A stretch of DNA of 64,000 nt from Streptomyces angustmyceticus (GTDB lineage: Bacteria > Actinomycetota > Actinomycetes > Streptomycetales > Streptomycetaceae), in the NCBI RefSeq assembly GCF_019933235.1, contig NZ_CP082945.1, positions 1,922,001 to 1,986,000 of the forward strand. The letters are read 5' to 3'. Both the position numbers and the translations under genes were made by a program. How positions within the stretch are numbered: the stretch's first letter is position 1; each line of letters opens with the position of its first letter. Below the pieces are notes generated by a model that saw nothing but the letters and a program-made list of their open reading frames with translations, was not told the origin of the DNA and did not search any database. Positions 36,001 through 44,064 of this stretch are shown one piece after another.

Positions 36001-36076
36001 GGTTTTCGCTCCCCTCGGGGCTTTCGTCCCCATGCCTGCTCTCGTCCCCGTACCCGGTACGGCTCTCATCCGTCAT
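33011..36076 (-). CDS. pnkp: Polynucleotide kinase-phosphatase-ligase of bacterial RNA repair
   Basis: 1021 aa against roughly 850 for known Pnkp proteins. Kinase P-loop GATGSGKST is at 116-124. The metallophosphatase domain has GDIHG at 288-292, then GDLVDRGPDS and GNHEN. The adenylyltransferase domain has the active-site lysine Lys624 in EEKHMGSRAVV and a later GEGMVVKP motif. It heals and, with Hen1, seals RNA ends cut by ribotoxins. The extra length comes from an N-terminal repeat tract (PEPQLR copies, four perfect 18-bp units at 35,825-35,896) and an Ala/Asp/Pro/His repeat near residues 785-825 (33,600-33,720). Its ATG overlaps the Hen1 stop as ATGA. Confidence 0.93.
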   Translation of the reverse strand: MTDESRTGYGDESRHGDESPEGSENPKGSESRQGHEGRPEGSTPQERAPEPQPRPEPEPQLRPEPQLRPEPQLRPEPQLRPEPQPQPQSRPESQSQTESERRALAVPDLSLVVLIGATGSGKSTFAARHFRPTEVLSSDVCRGLVSDDENDQSASGDAFSVLHFIAAKRLAAGRLTVVDATNVQAEARAQLVRLAREHDVLPVAIVLDVPEQVCAARNAGRADRAGLPRRVIQRHQRELRRSLRHLEREGFRKVHLLHGVAEVESAEVVRERRFNDLRHLTGPFDIIGDIHGCRAELETLLGRLGYALVRDALGRPVDAAHPEGRTAVFVGDLVDRGPDSPGVLRLVMGMVGAGHALCVAGNHENKLGRYLKGRKVQHTHGLAETIEQLEKEDAAFRAEAGAFVHGLVSHYVLDGGGLVVCHAGLPEKYHGRTSGRVRSFALYGDTTGETDEFGLPVRYPWAEDYRGRAAVVYGHTPTPRANWLNNTLCLDTGCVFGGAMTALRWPERELVDVAAEQVWYEPARPLAAEAPGGADGRPLDLDDVAGRRVVETRYMGRLAVKEENAAAALEVMSRFAIDPRLLPYLPPTMAPCATSAEDGYLEHPAEAFAGYRADGVREVVCEEKHMGSRAVVLVCRDERVAEELCPRTHGTAGTPFGVPKGASGALYTRTGRPFFDDPGTTERILRRVRDCAEEAGLWAELDTGWLLLDAELMPWSLKATGLLRRQYAAVGAAAGAAFPGVLGALEATAARGVEVSPLLARQRDRAADAAAFTEAYRRYCWRVGAADASRTADDPHAADAPYAADAPHAADTPHPADARHAAADGLADLEGVRLAPFQILAVQGRSLAGLAHTDQLALIDRLVAAEGAVTARGGAGAGGGPDRPGLLATTRRIIVDTEDPSSVAAGTAWWLELTADGGEGMVVKPVRALIRQGDGRLVQPGVKCRGREYLRIVYGPEYTRPENLARLRSRHLGHKRSLALREYALGLEALDRLAEGEPLWRVHEAVFAVLALESEPVDPRL

Positions 36077-37659
36077 GCCGCGACCTCCTTCCCGGCCGTC
36101 GCATCGCCGCCGCCCGCACGGCGATGGTTGTCCTCACCCTCACCACTGCCTTCACTCTGCCTGCCGCCTTCACTGTGCCTACCGCCTGCACGATGGCTGC
36201 GGCCTTCGCCCTGGCCCCCGCCCCTCTCCGCCATACGGAAGTGCGCCAGCTGGGTGGGCGGGCCGACCTCGGGATCGTCCGGGCCCACCCGGGCGAAGGT
36301 CACCTCGTAACCGTGTCGCCCGGCGACCTCCCGCGCCCAGTGCCGGAACTCCTCCCGCGTCCACTCGAAGCGGTGATCCGCATGCCGTACCTGGCCGGCG
36401 GGCAGCGACTCCCAGCGCACGTTGTACTCGACGTTCGGCGTCGTCACCACGACGGTCCGCGGCCTGGCCGACCCGAACACCGCGTACTCCAGCGCCGGCA
36501 GCCTCGGCGGATCGACATGCTCGACGACCTCACTCAGCACCGCCGCGTCATACCCCTTCAGCCTGCTGTCGGTGTACACCAGCGACCCCTGCATCAGGCG
36601 CACGCGCTCCGACTGCCGCTCGGGCATACGGTCCAGCCGCAGCCGGCGTCGCGCCTCGTGCAGCGCGCGCATCGACACATCCACCCCGACGACCTCGGTG
36701 AACCGCGCTTCCTTCAGCAGCGCACCGACCAGCTGGCCCTGCCCGCAGCCCAGGTCGAGCACCCGCGCCGCCCCGGCCGAACGCAGCACGCCGAGGATCG
36801 CCTCCCTCCGCTGGACGGCGAGCGGCACCGGCTTCTCGTCGGTGTCCGCCTCCTCGTCCACCGCGTTGTCGAGTTCCTCGGCGGCCGCGTCGTCCGACTC
36901 GGCCAGCCGCTCCAGCTCCAGCCGCTCCATGGCCCGGCGCGCGAGCGACCAGCGCCGCGCGAGGTAGCGGCCGACGATCACCCGCTGCTCCGGGTGGTCC
37001 TCCAGCCAGCCCTCGCCGGCCCGCAGCAGCTTGTCGACCTCGTCCGGGGCGACCCAGTAGTGCTTGGCGTCGTCCAGTACCGGCAACAGCACATACAGAT
37101 GCCGCAGTGCCTCGGCGAGACGGCACTCCCCTTCCAGGACGAGCCGTACGTAGCGCGAGTCCCCCCACTCCGGGAACGTCCCGTCCAGCGGCAACGGCTC
37201 GGCGAGCACCGTCCAGCCCAGCGGTTCGAACAGCTTGCGCACCAGCACCGCGCCGCCCCGCGCCGGCAGCACCGGTACCTCGATCCGCAGCGGCATCGTC
37301 CGGGCCGCCAGTTCGGGCCGGGCCGTGCACTGTCTCATCGCGCTGGCGAACACGCTCCTCAACGCCACCGCCAGCAGCGACGAAGCCGCATACGGCCGGT
37401 CGTTCACGTACTGCCCCAGCGCCGAATCCGGAGCGCCGCCCCGCCCCTTGCCCCGGCCCCGGCGCACCAGGGCGATGGGATCGACCTCCAACAGCAGCGC
37501 GGCCGTGCACCGCTGAGCGTCGGCCTCGGGATAGAAGATGTGCGCGGTGCCGTGCGACGTCGAGAACTGCTGCACCTTGTCAGGGTGCTTGTGCAACAGG
37601 AACCCGAGGTCGGTCGCGGGACGGTCGGCGCTGCCGGTGGTGGCTATCGTCAGGAACAC
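36073..37659 (-). CDS. hen1: Hen1 3'-terminal RNA ribose 2'-O-methyltransferase
   Basis: 528 aa from GTG 37659; this start gives FLTIATTG, the usual Hen1 beginning, and an upstream ATG adds 18 unlikely residues. The N-terminal Hen1-specific domain includes DLGFLLHKHPDKVQ. The C-terminal methyltransferase has VLDLGCGQGQLVG near residue 300, and the metal-binding EVVEHVDPPRL motif typical of Hen1. It 2'-O-methylates the 3' end of a broken RNA before Pnkp seals it, which blocks renewed cleavage. The last 45 residues are a Gly/Ser/Arg/Glu/His-rich tail not expected in the family. Coupled to pnkp by a 4-bp overlap. Confidence 0.93.
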   Translation of the reverse strand: MFLTIATTGSADRPATDLGFLLHKHPDKVQQFSTSHGTAHIFYPEADAQRCTAALLLEVDPIALVRRGRGKGRGGAPDSALGQYVNDRPYAASSLLAVALRSVFASAMRQCTARPELAARTMPLRIEVPVLPARGGAVLVRKLFEPLGWTVLAEPLPLDGTFPEWGDSRYVRLVLEGECRLAEALRHLYVLLPVLDDAKHYWVAPDEVDKLLRAGEGWLEDHPEQRVIVGRYLARRWSLARRAMERLELERLAESDDAAAEELDNAVDEEADTDEKPVPLAVQRREAILGVLRSAGAARVLDLGCGQGQLVGALLKEARFTEVVGVDVSMRALHEARRRLRLDRMPERQSERVRLMQGSLVYTDSRLKGYDAAVLSEVVEHVDPPRLPALEYAVFGSARPRTVVVTTPNVEYNVRWESLPAGQVRHADHRFEWTREEFRHWAREVAGRHGYEVTFARVGPDDPEVGPPTQLAHFRMAERGGGQGEGRSHRAGGRHSEGGRQSEGSGEGEDNHRRAGGGDATAGKEVAA

Positions 37660-37734
37660 CCGTCCGAGTATTGCCGTGGTACGCCCCGATCCCCACCGGA
37701 TTTCCCGCAGCACCGCCCGCCATCGGGTCGGACA

Positions 37735-37880
37735 TCAGCTCATCTCATCTCAGCTCACCGCATCCCTCCCCGCTCGGCTCAGCTCGTCTCTGCTCACGCT
37801 GCTCCTCTCTGCTCACCTCTGCTCCTCTCTGCCCCTTCTCCGACTCGGCTCTGCCCCTCTCCGACGCAGCTCAGCTCAAC
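37735..37880. repeat. Pyrimidine-rich CTC/CTG repeat tract upstream of hen1
   Basis: Degenerate tandem units such as TCATCTCAGCTCA and CTCTGCTCACCTCTGCTCC run for about 140 bp between the LLM gene and hen1. No ORF is supported. The region is strongly strand-asymmetric (pyrimidines on plus). Confidence 0.75.
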
Positions 37881-38799
37881 TCAGCTGCGACTGCACCTGC
37901 GCGGAGATCAGCTCAAGGTGATCGAGATCGTCCAGGTCCAGCATCTGCAGATAGACACGGGACGCACCGATGGCGGCGTAGCGCCCGATCTTGTCGACGA
38001 CCTCGGCGGGTGAGCCGGCAAGGCCGTTGGCCTTCAGCTCGTCCACGTTCCGCCCTATGGCCGCGGCCCGTCGCGCCACCTCGGCATCGTCCCTGCCGAC
38101 GCAGGCGACGAGTGCGTTGGAGTACACCAGCTCATCGCCCTTGCGCCCGGCGGCTTCAGCGGCCGCCCGCACCCGCCCGAACTGGCGCTCGCTGTCTTCG
38201 AGCGAGGCAAAGGGGATGTTGAACTCGTCGGCGTACTGCGCCGCCAGCCGCGGTGTACGCGTCGCACCATGGCCGCCGACCAGTACCGGCACCTTTGCCT
38301 GAGCGGGCTTGGGCAGCGCGGGCGAATTCTCCAGGCGGTAGTGGGTCCCGTCGTAGCTGAACTCCTGTCCTGTCTCGGTGGCCCACAGGCCGGTGACGAT
38401 CGCCAACTGCTCCTCGAGCCGTGCGAACTTCTCTTTGGGGAACGGAATGCCGTAGGCCCTGTGCTCCTCCTCGAACCAGCCGGCCCCGAGGCCGAGTTCG
38501 ACGCGGCCGCCGGACATCTGGTCGACCTGAGCCACCTGGACGGCCAGCACACCCGGCAGCCGGAAGGTGCCTGCCGTCATGAGCGTCCCGAGGCGGATGC
38601 GCCGGGTCTCGCGCGCCAGGCCCGCCAGGGTGATCCAGGCGTCGGTCGGTCCGGGCAGCCCGTCGACATTGCCCATCCGCAGATAGTGGTCAGATCGGAA
38701 GAACGCGTCGAAGCCGAGATCCTCGGTGGCTTTGGCGACTTTCAGCAGCGTGTCGTAGGAAGCCCCTTGCTGGGGCTCGGTGAAGATGCGTAGCTCCAT
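37876..38799 (-). CDS. LLM-class F420-dependent oxidoreductase
   Basis: 307 aa from ATG 38799 (MELRIFT), preferred over an upstream in-frame start because a purine-rich GGATGGAGG precedes it. TIM-barrel luciferase-like features: LGFDAFFRSDHYLRMG near residue 30, GTLMTAGTFRLPGVLA near 72, the GGRVELGLGAGWFEEEH motif near 97 and VPVLVGGHGATRTPRLAA near 170. This is the F420-linked subgroup common in actinobacteria. The substrate is unknown. It stands alone, with hen1 downstream on the same strand. Confidence 0.9.
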   Translation of the reverse strand: MELRIFTEPQQGASYDTLLKVAKATEDLGFDAFFRSDHYLRMGNVDGLPGPTDAWITLAGLARETRRIRLGTLMTAGTFRLPGVLAVQVAQVDQMSGGRVELGLGAGWFEEEHRAYGIPFPKEKFARLEEQLAIVTGLWATETGQEFSYDGTHYRLENSPALPKPAQAKVPVLVGGHGATRTPRLAAQYADEFNIPFASLEDSERQFGRVRAAAEAAGRKGDELVYSNALVACVGRDDAEVARRAAAIGRNVDELKANGLAGSPAEVVDKIGRYAAIGASRVYLQMLDLDDLDHLELISAQVQSQLS

Positions 38800-39228
38800 A
38801 CCTCCATCCTGCGCTCCGAGCGGCGAACCAACCGTCGGAGGCGTGTCGAGCACCGGGTCGGGTCAAGCCGGAACAGATCTGCTCAGGTCAGGGCAGATCG
38901 GGTAGACCAGGCCAGCGAGGACGGTATGGCCTGGTCAGGCGGGGTCGCTCCGTGCCTGCGCGGGCCACGACGGCACGGAGGGGGGAGAAGCGACGGCGAA
39001 GTCGATGGGACGACGGGCGACGAGACGGGCGTGGGCGCGCGTCGAGGTGGCAAGTGCGGGGCCGGATGCAGGCTCCGGGGCCGGGTGCAGGTCCGGGGCC
39101 AGATGCGGGTGCCATGGCGGGGATGCGTGCGTCGGGCGTCAGTCGCCAGCCTTCCCCAACCCTCGGTCGGTGGGCACCGCTCGGGGCGTACGGACCGCGC
39201 GAACGCGGAGGGTTCCGCGCTGGTCACT
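38800..39228. other. Intergenic, no feature seen
   Basis: 429 bp between the LLM gene and the DUF6099-like gene, both on the minus strand. Open frames here have no homology-like sequence. It presumably includes the LLM promoter. Confidence 0.5.
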
Positions 39229-39684
39229 TCAGGCAGGGTTCCGGTCGCGCACCTCCAGCTTCTCCAGTATCCCGGCCACCCGGTCCCTCGCCTCGTCGAC
39301 CGTGTCCATGGCCTCGACGCAGGTCCAGTACATCCCCTCCTCGTCGGCGAGCAGCACCACGCTCACCAGCGCCTCACACACTTCCCTCAGCAGTCGGCAC
39401 AGGCCGGTTAAAGCCTCCTTGACGTCGCGCACCTCGGACAGCTGAGCCGCCCGCAGCCCGCCGGTGACCGATGCCGGGCACAGCAGTCCCCCGCTGAACC
39501 GCCCGCCCGCGTCGCCCAGCCCTCGCGCCCTGGACCGCACTTCGTACGGCCCGAATATCGCGAGATGGCTGCCGATCGCCTCCGCCAAGGCCTGCGCCTG
39601 CCACGCCTCGGCGATCACTCCCTGCACCGTGTTCGCCTCGGCAAGACCGCGCCGGCTTGCCGCGATGATCCGCACCGCGTCCAT
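39229..39684 (-). CDS. Conserved Streptomyces protein, possibly DUF6099
   Basis: 151 aa from ATG 39684, with GGGGAGGAGG upstream. The sequence starts MDAVRIIAASRRGLAEA, is largely helical, and contains AEAWQAQALAEAIGSHLA and LGDAGGRFSGGL. It ends with a Leu-rich helix pair. I recall similar proteins as DUF6099, but that is from memory. Function unknown; there is no signal peptide or membrane segment. Confidence 0.6.
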   Translation of the reverse strand: MDAVRIIAASRRGLAEANTVQGVIAEAWQAQALAEAIGSHLAIFGPYEVRSRARGLGDAGGRFSGGLLCPASVTGGLRAAQLSEVRDVKEALTGLCRLLREVCEALVSVVLLADEEGMYWTCVEAMDTVDEARDRVAGILEKLEVRDRNPA

Positions 39685-40218
39685 CCGCCCCCTCCTCCCC
39701 TCGCCATTCGCATGCATCCTGCACTCTTTCCACTACCCAGAGTGAGGGTGAACACCCAAAAAAAGCCAGAGGAATTCGCAAATCTGTGGACAACCAAGGC
39801 GATGTGGAAAGATCCATGACTCCGAAGAGTGACGACGTACGACGCCGGTCGCGCTCCCACCACTTGCGCCCCACCGCACCCGCCTTTCACACGCCCTGCA
39901 TATGTCACGCGAAACACCCGATGGGAGAACCGCGGGAGACCTCACCGACGGAAAAGACGCCGGATGGCGGGCCGGGAAGCAGATCGCGAAGGCGGGCCGG
40001 GAACCGGACCATGAAGGCGGCCCGGGAGAGGCGGCGGAACGATGGGACAACGGACGGACATCCCGGAAGCTCCCAGCCCGGAAGCCCCCGAGGGGAGACA
40101 GCCGCCACACGACGACGAAACGGAGGCCAACGCCCCCGCCCCGCCAATCCCCGCCAACCCCCGCCGGCCGCGCCCTCGCGCCTCCGCCCCTTCAGCCCGG
40201 CCCCCACTCGCCCACCCG
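39685..40218. other. Intergenic with an AT-rich promoter-like segment
   Basis: 534 bp. The first 100 bp (39,720-39,830) are unusually A-rich (includes an A7 run) and probably hold the promoter of the minus-strand gene at 39,684. The rest is GC-rich with open frames that look like shadows. No gene is supported. Confidence 0.5.
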
Positions 40219-40578
40219 CTACTCCTCCCCCTCCCGCGGGCGGTCCGGGCGGGCCGAGCGGACCGCCGGGAAGCGCGACTCATTGCGCTCGATCTTCGCG
40301 GCGAGCGCCGCCAGCGCGTCGATCCCCAGCGCCTCGCAGAACTGCAGCAGATACGCCAGCACGTCCGCGACCTCGTCCTCGACCCGGCCGGCCTTCCGCG
40401 GATCCGACATCACCTTCGCCGACTCGTCCGGCGTCAACCACTGGAAGATCTCGACGAGTTCGGCCGCCTCCACGCTCAGCGCCGCGGCCAGGTTCTTGGG
40501 CGTGTGGTACTGCTGCCAGTCCCGCGCCGCCGCGAACTCGGCCAGGCGTCGCTGCAGCGCATGAAGATCCTCACTCAT
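40219..40578 (-). CDS. MazG-like nucleotide pyrophosphohydrolase
   Basis: 119 aa. The all-alpha MazG signature is visible: SVEAAELVEIFQWLTPDE near residue 35 and VEDEVADVLAYLLQFCE near 67, the two E-x-x-E/E-x-x-D metal-binding helices. Length and the FQW motif match RS21-C6/dCTPase-type members, which hydrolyse noncanonical or excess dNTPs. The ATG overlaps the stop of the upstream AAA gene as ATGA, so the two are coupled. The last residues are Arg/Glu-rich. Confidence 0.88.
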   Translation of the reverse strand: MSEDLHALQRRLAEFAAARDWQQYHTPKNLAAALSVEAAELVEIFQWLTPDESAKVMSDPRKAGRVEDEVADVLAYLLQFCEALGIDALAALAAKIERNESRFPAVRSARPDRPREGEE

Positions 40579-42044
40579 GCCTCCAGGTGTAGCACCTGTA
40601 CGCCGGGCAGCCCGTCGGCGACCGAGGGGTCCCGTACCGTCCCCAGCAGCCGCACATGCCCGCGCTCGGTCATCCGCACGGCCAGCGACACCAGCTCACG
40701 CGCCTGCCGGTGGTCCAGGCAGCGGTCCATGCCGTCCGCCATCACCGTCATCTGCTGATGGGCCGACGGGACCTCCCCGACCGGGTCCATGGCCAGCACG
40801 TCCGGCCCGGTGAGCAGCACCAGCGCCAGTGCGAGGAACCGCAGCTCACCGTCGCCGAGCTGCTCGACGGGCAGCTCGCCCAGTTCGCCCCGGTCGAGGA
40901 CGGCGCGCACACCTGCCGCGCCACCGGCCCCGGGCACGCCGCGCGTCCCCTCCGCCCCAGCGCGCCCCACCGGCGCAGACGTATCGGTGGCCCCGTCTCC
41001 CGCCCCGCCCGACTGCCGCAGGACCGCACGCAGCCCCTCGACGGGACCGGCGCACGCCTCCCGTACCGCCGCGACCAGCACGGCATGCCGCCGCGCGCAC
41101 TCCCGGCTCGTACGGTGCAGCACCGTGGGCAGGTTGTCGCAGGCGGACCGCAGCCGCCCCTCGTCGCGCGACTCCCCCGCCTCGCGAACCCAGCCGCCCG
41201 CCTCACCACCGCCCGTCCTGCGGCCCCGCGCGCCCCAGGCCACGCCGGCCCCCGCGGCCACGCCCGCCCCGCCGGAGCCCCGCGACGCTCCGGAGCCACT
41301 CGCCGATTTCCCGCGCCCGGCCCCTGGTCCGCCGCCACGGCCGCCTCCGCGTGCCCCGGCGGCACGCCCCGCGCCGCTCCCGCCGTCACCGGCCGCGCCC
41401 GTGCCGCGCACCCCCACGCCCCGCATGACCTCCGGCCGCGGATCGCACACGAACGCCGACCGCAGGGCGACCACCACCTGTTCCGCCGCGGCCAGCACCA
41501 GCCGCTGCCCCGCCGTCTTGCCCGCGACCCGCAACGGCAGCAGCGAGGTGCCGAGCCGGTCGTCGGGCAGCGGGGCGCGGGTCACGGGGGACGTGCCGGC
41601 GGTGTGCCAGGCAGCCTGGACCGCGGGCCGGGTGGGGTCGGTGAGGGCGGTGGTCAGCAGCGTCTCGCCGCAACCGGTCAACCGCTCCCCGACGATACGG
41701 AGTTCGGGCTCGGCCTGGACGGCGAGATCGAGGCCGACGGGGCCGACCGGGCCGTCGACCGTGCAGCCGATGCGGAATCCGCGCCGCCCCTGTTCATCGG
41801 GGCGCGCCCCGGCCGGCACACAGGCCGCCGGGCTGCCCGCCACCTCCCCCACCGCCCGCGCCAGCGACTCCCCGCTGCCCAGCCGGGCCAGGATCTCGTA
41901 CGCCTGCAGCGCACTGGACTTGCCGCTTCCGCTTCCGCCGCTCAGCAGGGTCAGCGGGCCGAGCGGCAGGGTGACGCCGCGATGGGACTTGAAGGCGGAC
42001 AGCCGTAACTCGGTGACCGCCGGCCGCACACTGTCGGAATTCAT
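40575..42044 (-). CDS. SMC/RecF-like AAA ATPase with Gly/Arg-rich insertion
   Basis: 489 aa. Starts with LRLSAFKSHRGVTLPLGPLT and a P-loop GGSGSGKSS (36-44). The C-terminal part has an ABC-like signature near LGDGELRFLALALVLL and a Walker B-like VLAMDPVGEVPS. This arrangement is that of small OLD/RecF-type AAA_21 proteins. A Gly/Arg/Ser low-complexity stretch of about 80 residues (about 213-300, 41,140-41,400) lies where the coiled coil or lid should be. It is coupled to the MazG-like gene; a role in nucleotide or DNA quality control is inferred from that pair only. Confidence 0.8.
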   Translation of the reverse strand: MNSDSVRPAVTELRLSAFKSHRGVTLPLGPLTLLSGGSGSGKSSALQAYEILARLGSGESLARAVGEVAGSPAACVPAGARPDEQGRRGFRIGCTVDGPVGPVGLDLAVQAEPELRIVGERLTGCGETLLTTALTDPTRPAVQAAWHTAGTSPVTRAPLPDDRLGTSLLPLRVAGKTAGQRLVLAAAEQVVVALRSAFVCDPRPEVMRGVGVRGTGAAGDGGSGAGRAAGARGGGRGGGPGAGRGKSASGSGASRGSGGAGVAAGAGVAWGARGRRTGGGEAGGWVREAGESRDEGRLRSACDNLPTVLHRTSRECARRHAVLVAAVREACAGPVEGLRAVLRQSGGAGDGATDTSAPVGRAGAEGTRGVPGAGGAAGVRAVLDRGELGELPVEQLGDGELRFLALALVLLTGPDVLAMDPVGEVPSAHQQMTVMADGMDRCLDHRQARELVSLAVRMTERGHVRLLGTVRDPSVADGLPGVQVLHLEA

Positions 42045-42102
42045 GCAGGGACGCTATGCAGCGCCCCGGGCGGAGAACCGTTACGCCCAACAGCTCTTCC
42101 TA

Positions 42103-42489
42103 CTAACGGGGGACAGTTCCTGCCGCCTCCTCCGCGACCTCGAAGCCCAGGGGCGCCAACAGGAACACGTTGGTGTCGACGCGGTGCATGCCGCTGCCGA
42201 GCCCGAAGACGACTCCGCTGGAGAAGTCCAGGATGCGCTTGGCGACATCGCCGTCGGCGCTGCTGAGGTCCAGCAGGACCGGGATCTGCGCCATCAGGTA
42301 TTCGGCGACCTCGCGGGCGTCCGCGAAGGTCTGGACGCGGATGACGATGAACCGCCGCGCCTCCTGTGCCGGCTCCTCCTCCGGGAGGGCACGGTGGTCG
42401 GGCCAGGAAGGCCATTCACTGCTCCCACGGAGCGGGACGACCTCGGCCAGCCCTTCCCACTGCTCGTCGGTGGCATCGGGGCCGTTCAC
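42103..42489 (-). CDS. SepF-like cell-division protein (paralogue)
   Basis: 128 aa. The C-terminal SepF domain is clear: FIVIRVQTFADAREVAEYL, VLLDLSSADGDVAKRILDF, then SGVVFGLGSGMHRVDTNVFLL. Streptomyces have several SepF proteins. The main one sits in the ftsZ cluster, and this stand-alone, shorter form without the usual N-terminal membrane anchor is probably an accessory paralogue (SepF2/3). It is divergent from the CorA gene. Confidence 0.88.
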   Translation of the reverse strand: MNGPDATDEQWEGLAEVVPLRGSSEWPSWPDHRALPEEEPAQEARRFIVIRVQTFADAREVAEYLMAQIPVLLDLSSADGDVAKRILDFSSGVVFGLGSGMHRVDTNVFLLAPLGFEVAEEAAGTVPR

Positions 42490-42702
42490 CGAATCACCTC
42501 ACCCGGGAGAGCGCTGGCTGTCTGCGGTATCTGCATCGCACAATTCTAGGGATAAACATACAAACCTCGGCGGACGTGACACACGCCGCGCCCCGTTCCA
42601 TCCTGCACCATGCCCGCTGGCCTGTTCCGACATCCGCGGCAGATATCCTCCGTCGAGATTCTGTGTGCCTGTTCATCCCCAGTGACGGAGGTGGGTGCTG
42701 TC

Positions 42703-43860
42703 GTGGGCTCTGAGCCTCCCGGCCGGCGGCCGCGCGGTCTGCGCGGCCTGCGCAAGCCCGCCAAGAAGCGGCCCGCCGGGCCGACGCCCGCCGAGACCCC
42801 GGACGAGGCCGAAGCGGCGGAGCGGCCGGCCGAGACCGCCAGCAGCGTCATCAACGCGGTCCTCTACCGCGACGGACGCCGGGTCAGCACCCATGACACG
42901 CTCGCCGAAGCGTTCCGGCAGCAGCGCGCCACCTCCGGCACCCTCGCCTGGATCGGCCTGCACCGCCCCAGCCGCGACGAACTCCTCACCCTGGCCTCGG
43001 AGTTCGACCTCCACCCGCTCTCCGTCGAGGACGCCCTGGAGGCCCATCAGCGCCCCAAGCTGGAGCGTTACGGAGGCACCCTCTTCGTCGTCCTGCGCGC
43101 CGCGCGCTACCTCGACGACCCCGAGGAGGTCGACTTCGGGGAGCTGCACGTCTTCGTCGGCCGCGACTTCGTGCTCACCGTGCGACACGGCGGCGCCCCC
43201 GACCTGTCGGCCGTACGCGCCCGCATGGAGGACGCTCCCGAGCTCCTCAAACGCGGCCCCGAGGCCGTTCTCTACGCCATCCTCGACGCCGTCGTCGACG
43301 GCTACGCGCCCGTCGTCGCCGGGGTCCAGAACGACATCGACGAGATCGAGACCGAGGTCTTCGGCGGCGACCCCCGGGTCTCCCGGCGCATCTACGAGCT
43401 CTCCCGCGAAGTGGTGGAGTTCCAGCGCGCCACCCGCCCGCTGAACGGCATGCTGGAGAGCCTGACCGCGGGCTTCGAGAAGTACGCCATCGACGAGGAG
43501 CTGCGCCGCTATCTGCGCGATGTGGCCGACCACGCGCTGCACACCACCGACCGCGTGGACGGCTTCCGGCAGGCCCTGCAGGACATCCTCGCCGTCAACG
43601 CGACCCTGGTGAACCAGCAGCAGAACGCCGAGATGCGGGCCCTGGCCGAGGCCGGCTTCGAGCAGAACGAGGAGATCAAGAAGATCTCCTCCTGGGCGGC
43701 GATCCTCTTCGCCCCGACCCTGGTCGGCACCATCTACGGCATGAACTTCGATCACATGCCGGAGCTGCACTGGGTGTTCGGGTACCCCTTCGCGATCGTG
43801 CTGATGGCTATCGTCTGCACCAGCCTGTACGTCATCTTCAAACGGCGGGACTGGCTCTGA
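42703..43860 (+). CDS. corA: CorA-family magnesium/cobalt transporter
   Basis: 385 aa from GTG 42703, 11 nt after GGAGG; in-frame ATG 42610 or GTGs at 42682/42691 are possible. The N-terminus is a Pro/Arg/Glu-rich tail, then the cytoplasmic funnel domain (HPLSVEDALEAHQRPKLERY). The long helix is followed by two C-terminal membrane segments, the first ending in the ion-selectivity motif YGMNFDHMPEL. The last residues are basic (KRRDWL). Family: pentameric Mg2+ channel of the inner membrane. Confidence 0.9.
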   Translation: MGSEPPGRRPRGLRGLRKPAKKRPAGPTPAETPDEAEAAERPAETASSVINAVLYRDGRRVSTHDTLAEAFRQQRATSGTLAWIGLHRPSRDELLTLASEFDLHPLSVEDALEAHQRPKLERYGGTLFVVLRAARYLDDPEEVDFGELHVFVGRDFVLTVRHGGAPDLSAVRARMEDAPELLKRGPEAVLYAILDAVVDGYAPVVAGVQNDIDEIETEVFGGDPRVSRRIYELSREVVEFQRATRPLNGMLESLTAGFEKYAIDEELRRYLRDVADHALHTTDRVDGFRQALQDILAVNATLVNQQQNAEMRALAEAGFEQNEEIKKISSWAAILFAPTLVGTIYGMNFDHMPELHWVFGYPFAIVLMAIVCTSLYVIFKRRDWL

Positions 43861-44043
43861 GCATCGGCGCGCGAGCGGGAGAAGCTGCTCTCGCTCCGCA
43901 ACGACCTGGGCCTGATCACCGAGGGCCGGGACCCCAAGGCCAAGCCGCAGGTGGGCGACTTCCCGCAGGCGTTCGGCCATGTTGCCCCGGTTGACGCTGC
44001 GCTCCGGCTCGAAGCCCTTTCGCCGGAGCCGGCGGTGACATGA
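43861..44043 (+). pseudogene. Relic of a GH15 glucoamylase/trehalase C-terminus
   Basis: Directly after the CorA stop, the same frame is open for 60 codons without a start. It reads EKLLSLRNDLGLITEGRDP, then QVGDFPQAFGHVAPVDAAL. This is the C-terminal signature of GH15 enzymes (normally LLSLRNDLGLLAEE, then NFPQAFSHVGL). Only about 10% of the enzyme is present and nothing upstream can encode the rest, so it is a decayed fragment. The inference rests on family memory. Confidence 0.7.
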
Positions 44044-44064
44044 CTGCCAGGAGGGCACCGCACC

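Noticed and set aside
31871..36310. 1479-codon plus-strand open frame opposite arcA, pnkp and the end of hen1
   Set aside because: It crosses several minus-strand genes and their gaps and has no domain; it is a GC shadow.
39735..39765. GGGTG-AA-CACCC hairpin with A7 as a terminator
   Set aside because: The stem is only 5 bp and the homopolymer gives U residues on the wrong side for transcription from either neighbour.
39786..40592. 268-codon plus-strand frame upstream of and over the MazG-like gene
   Set aside because: Pro/Arg/Ser-rich, with no domain, and it runs antisense into a clear MazG fold.
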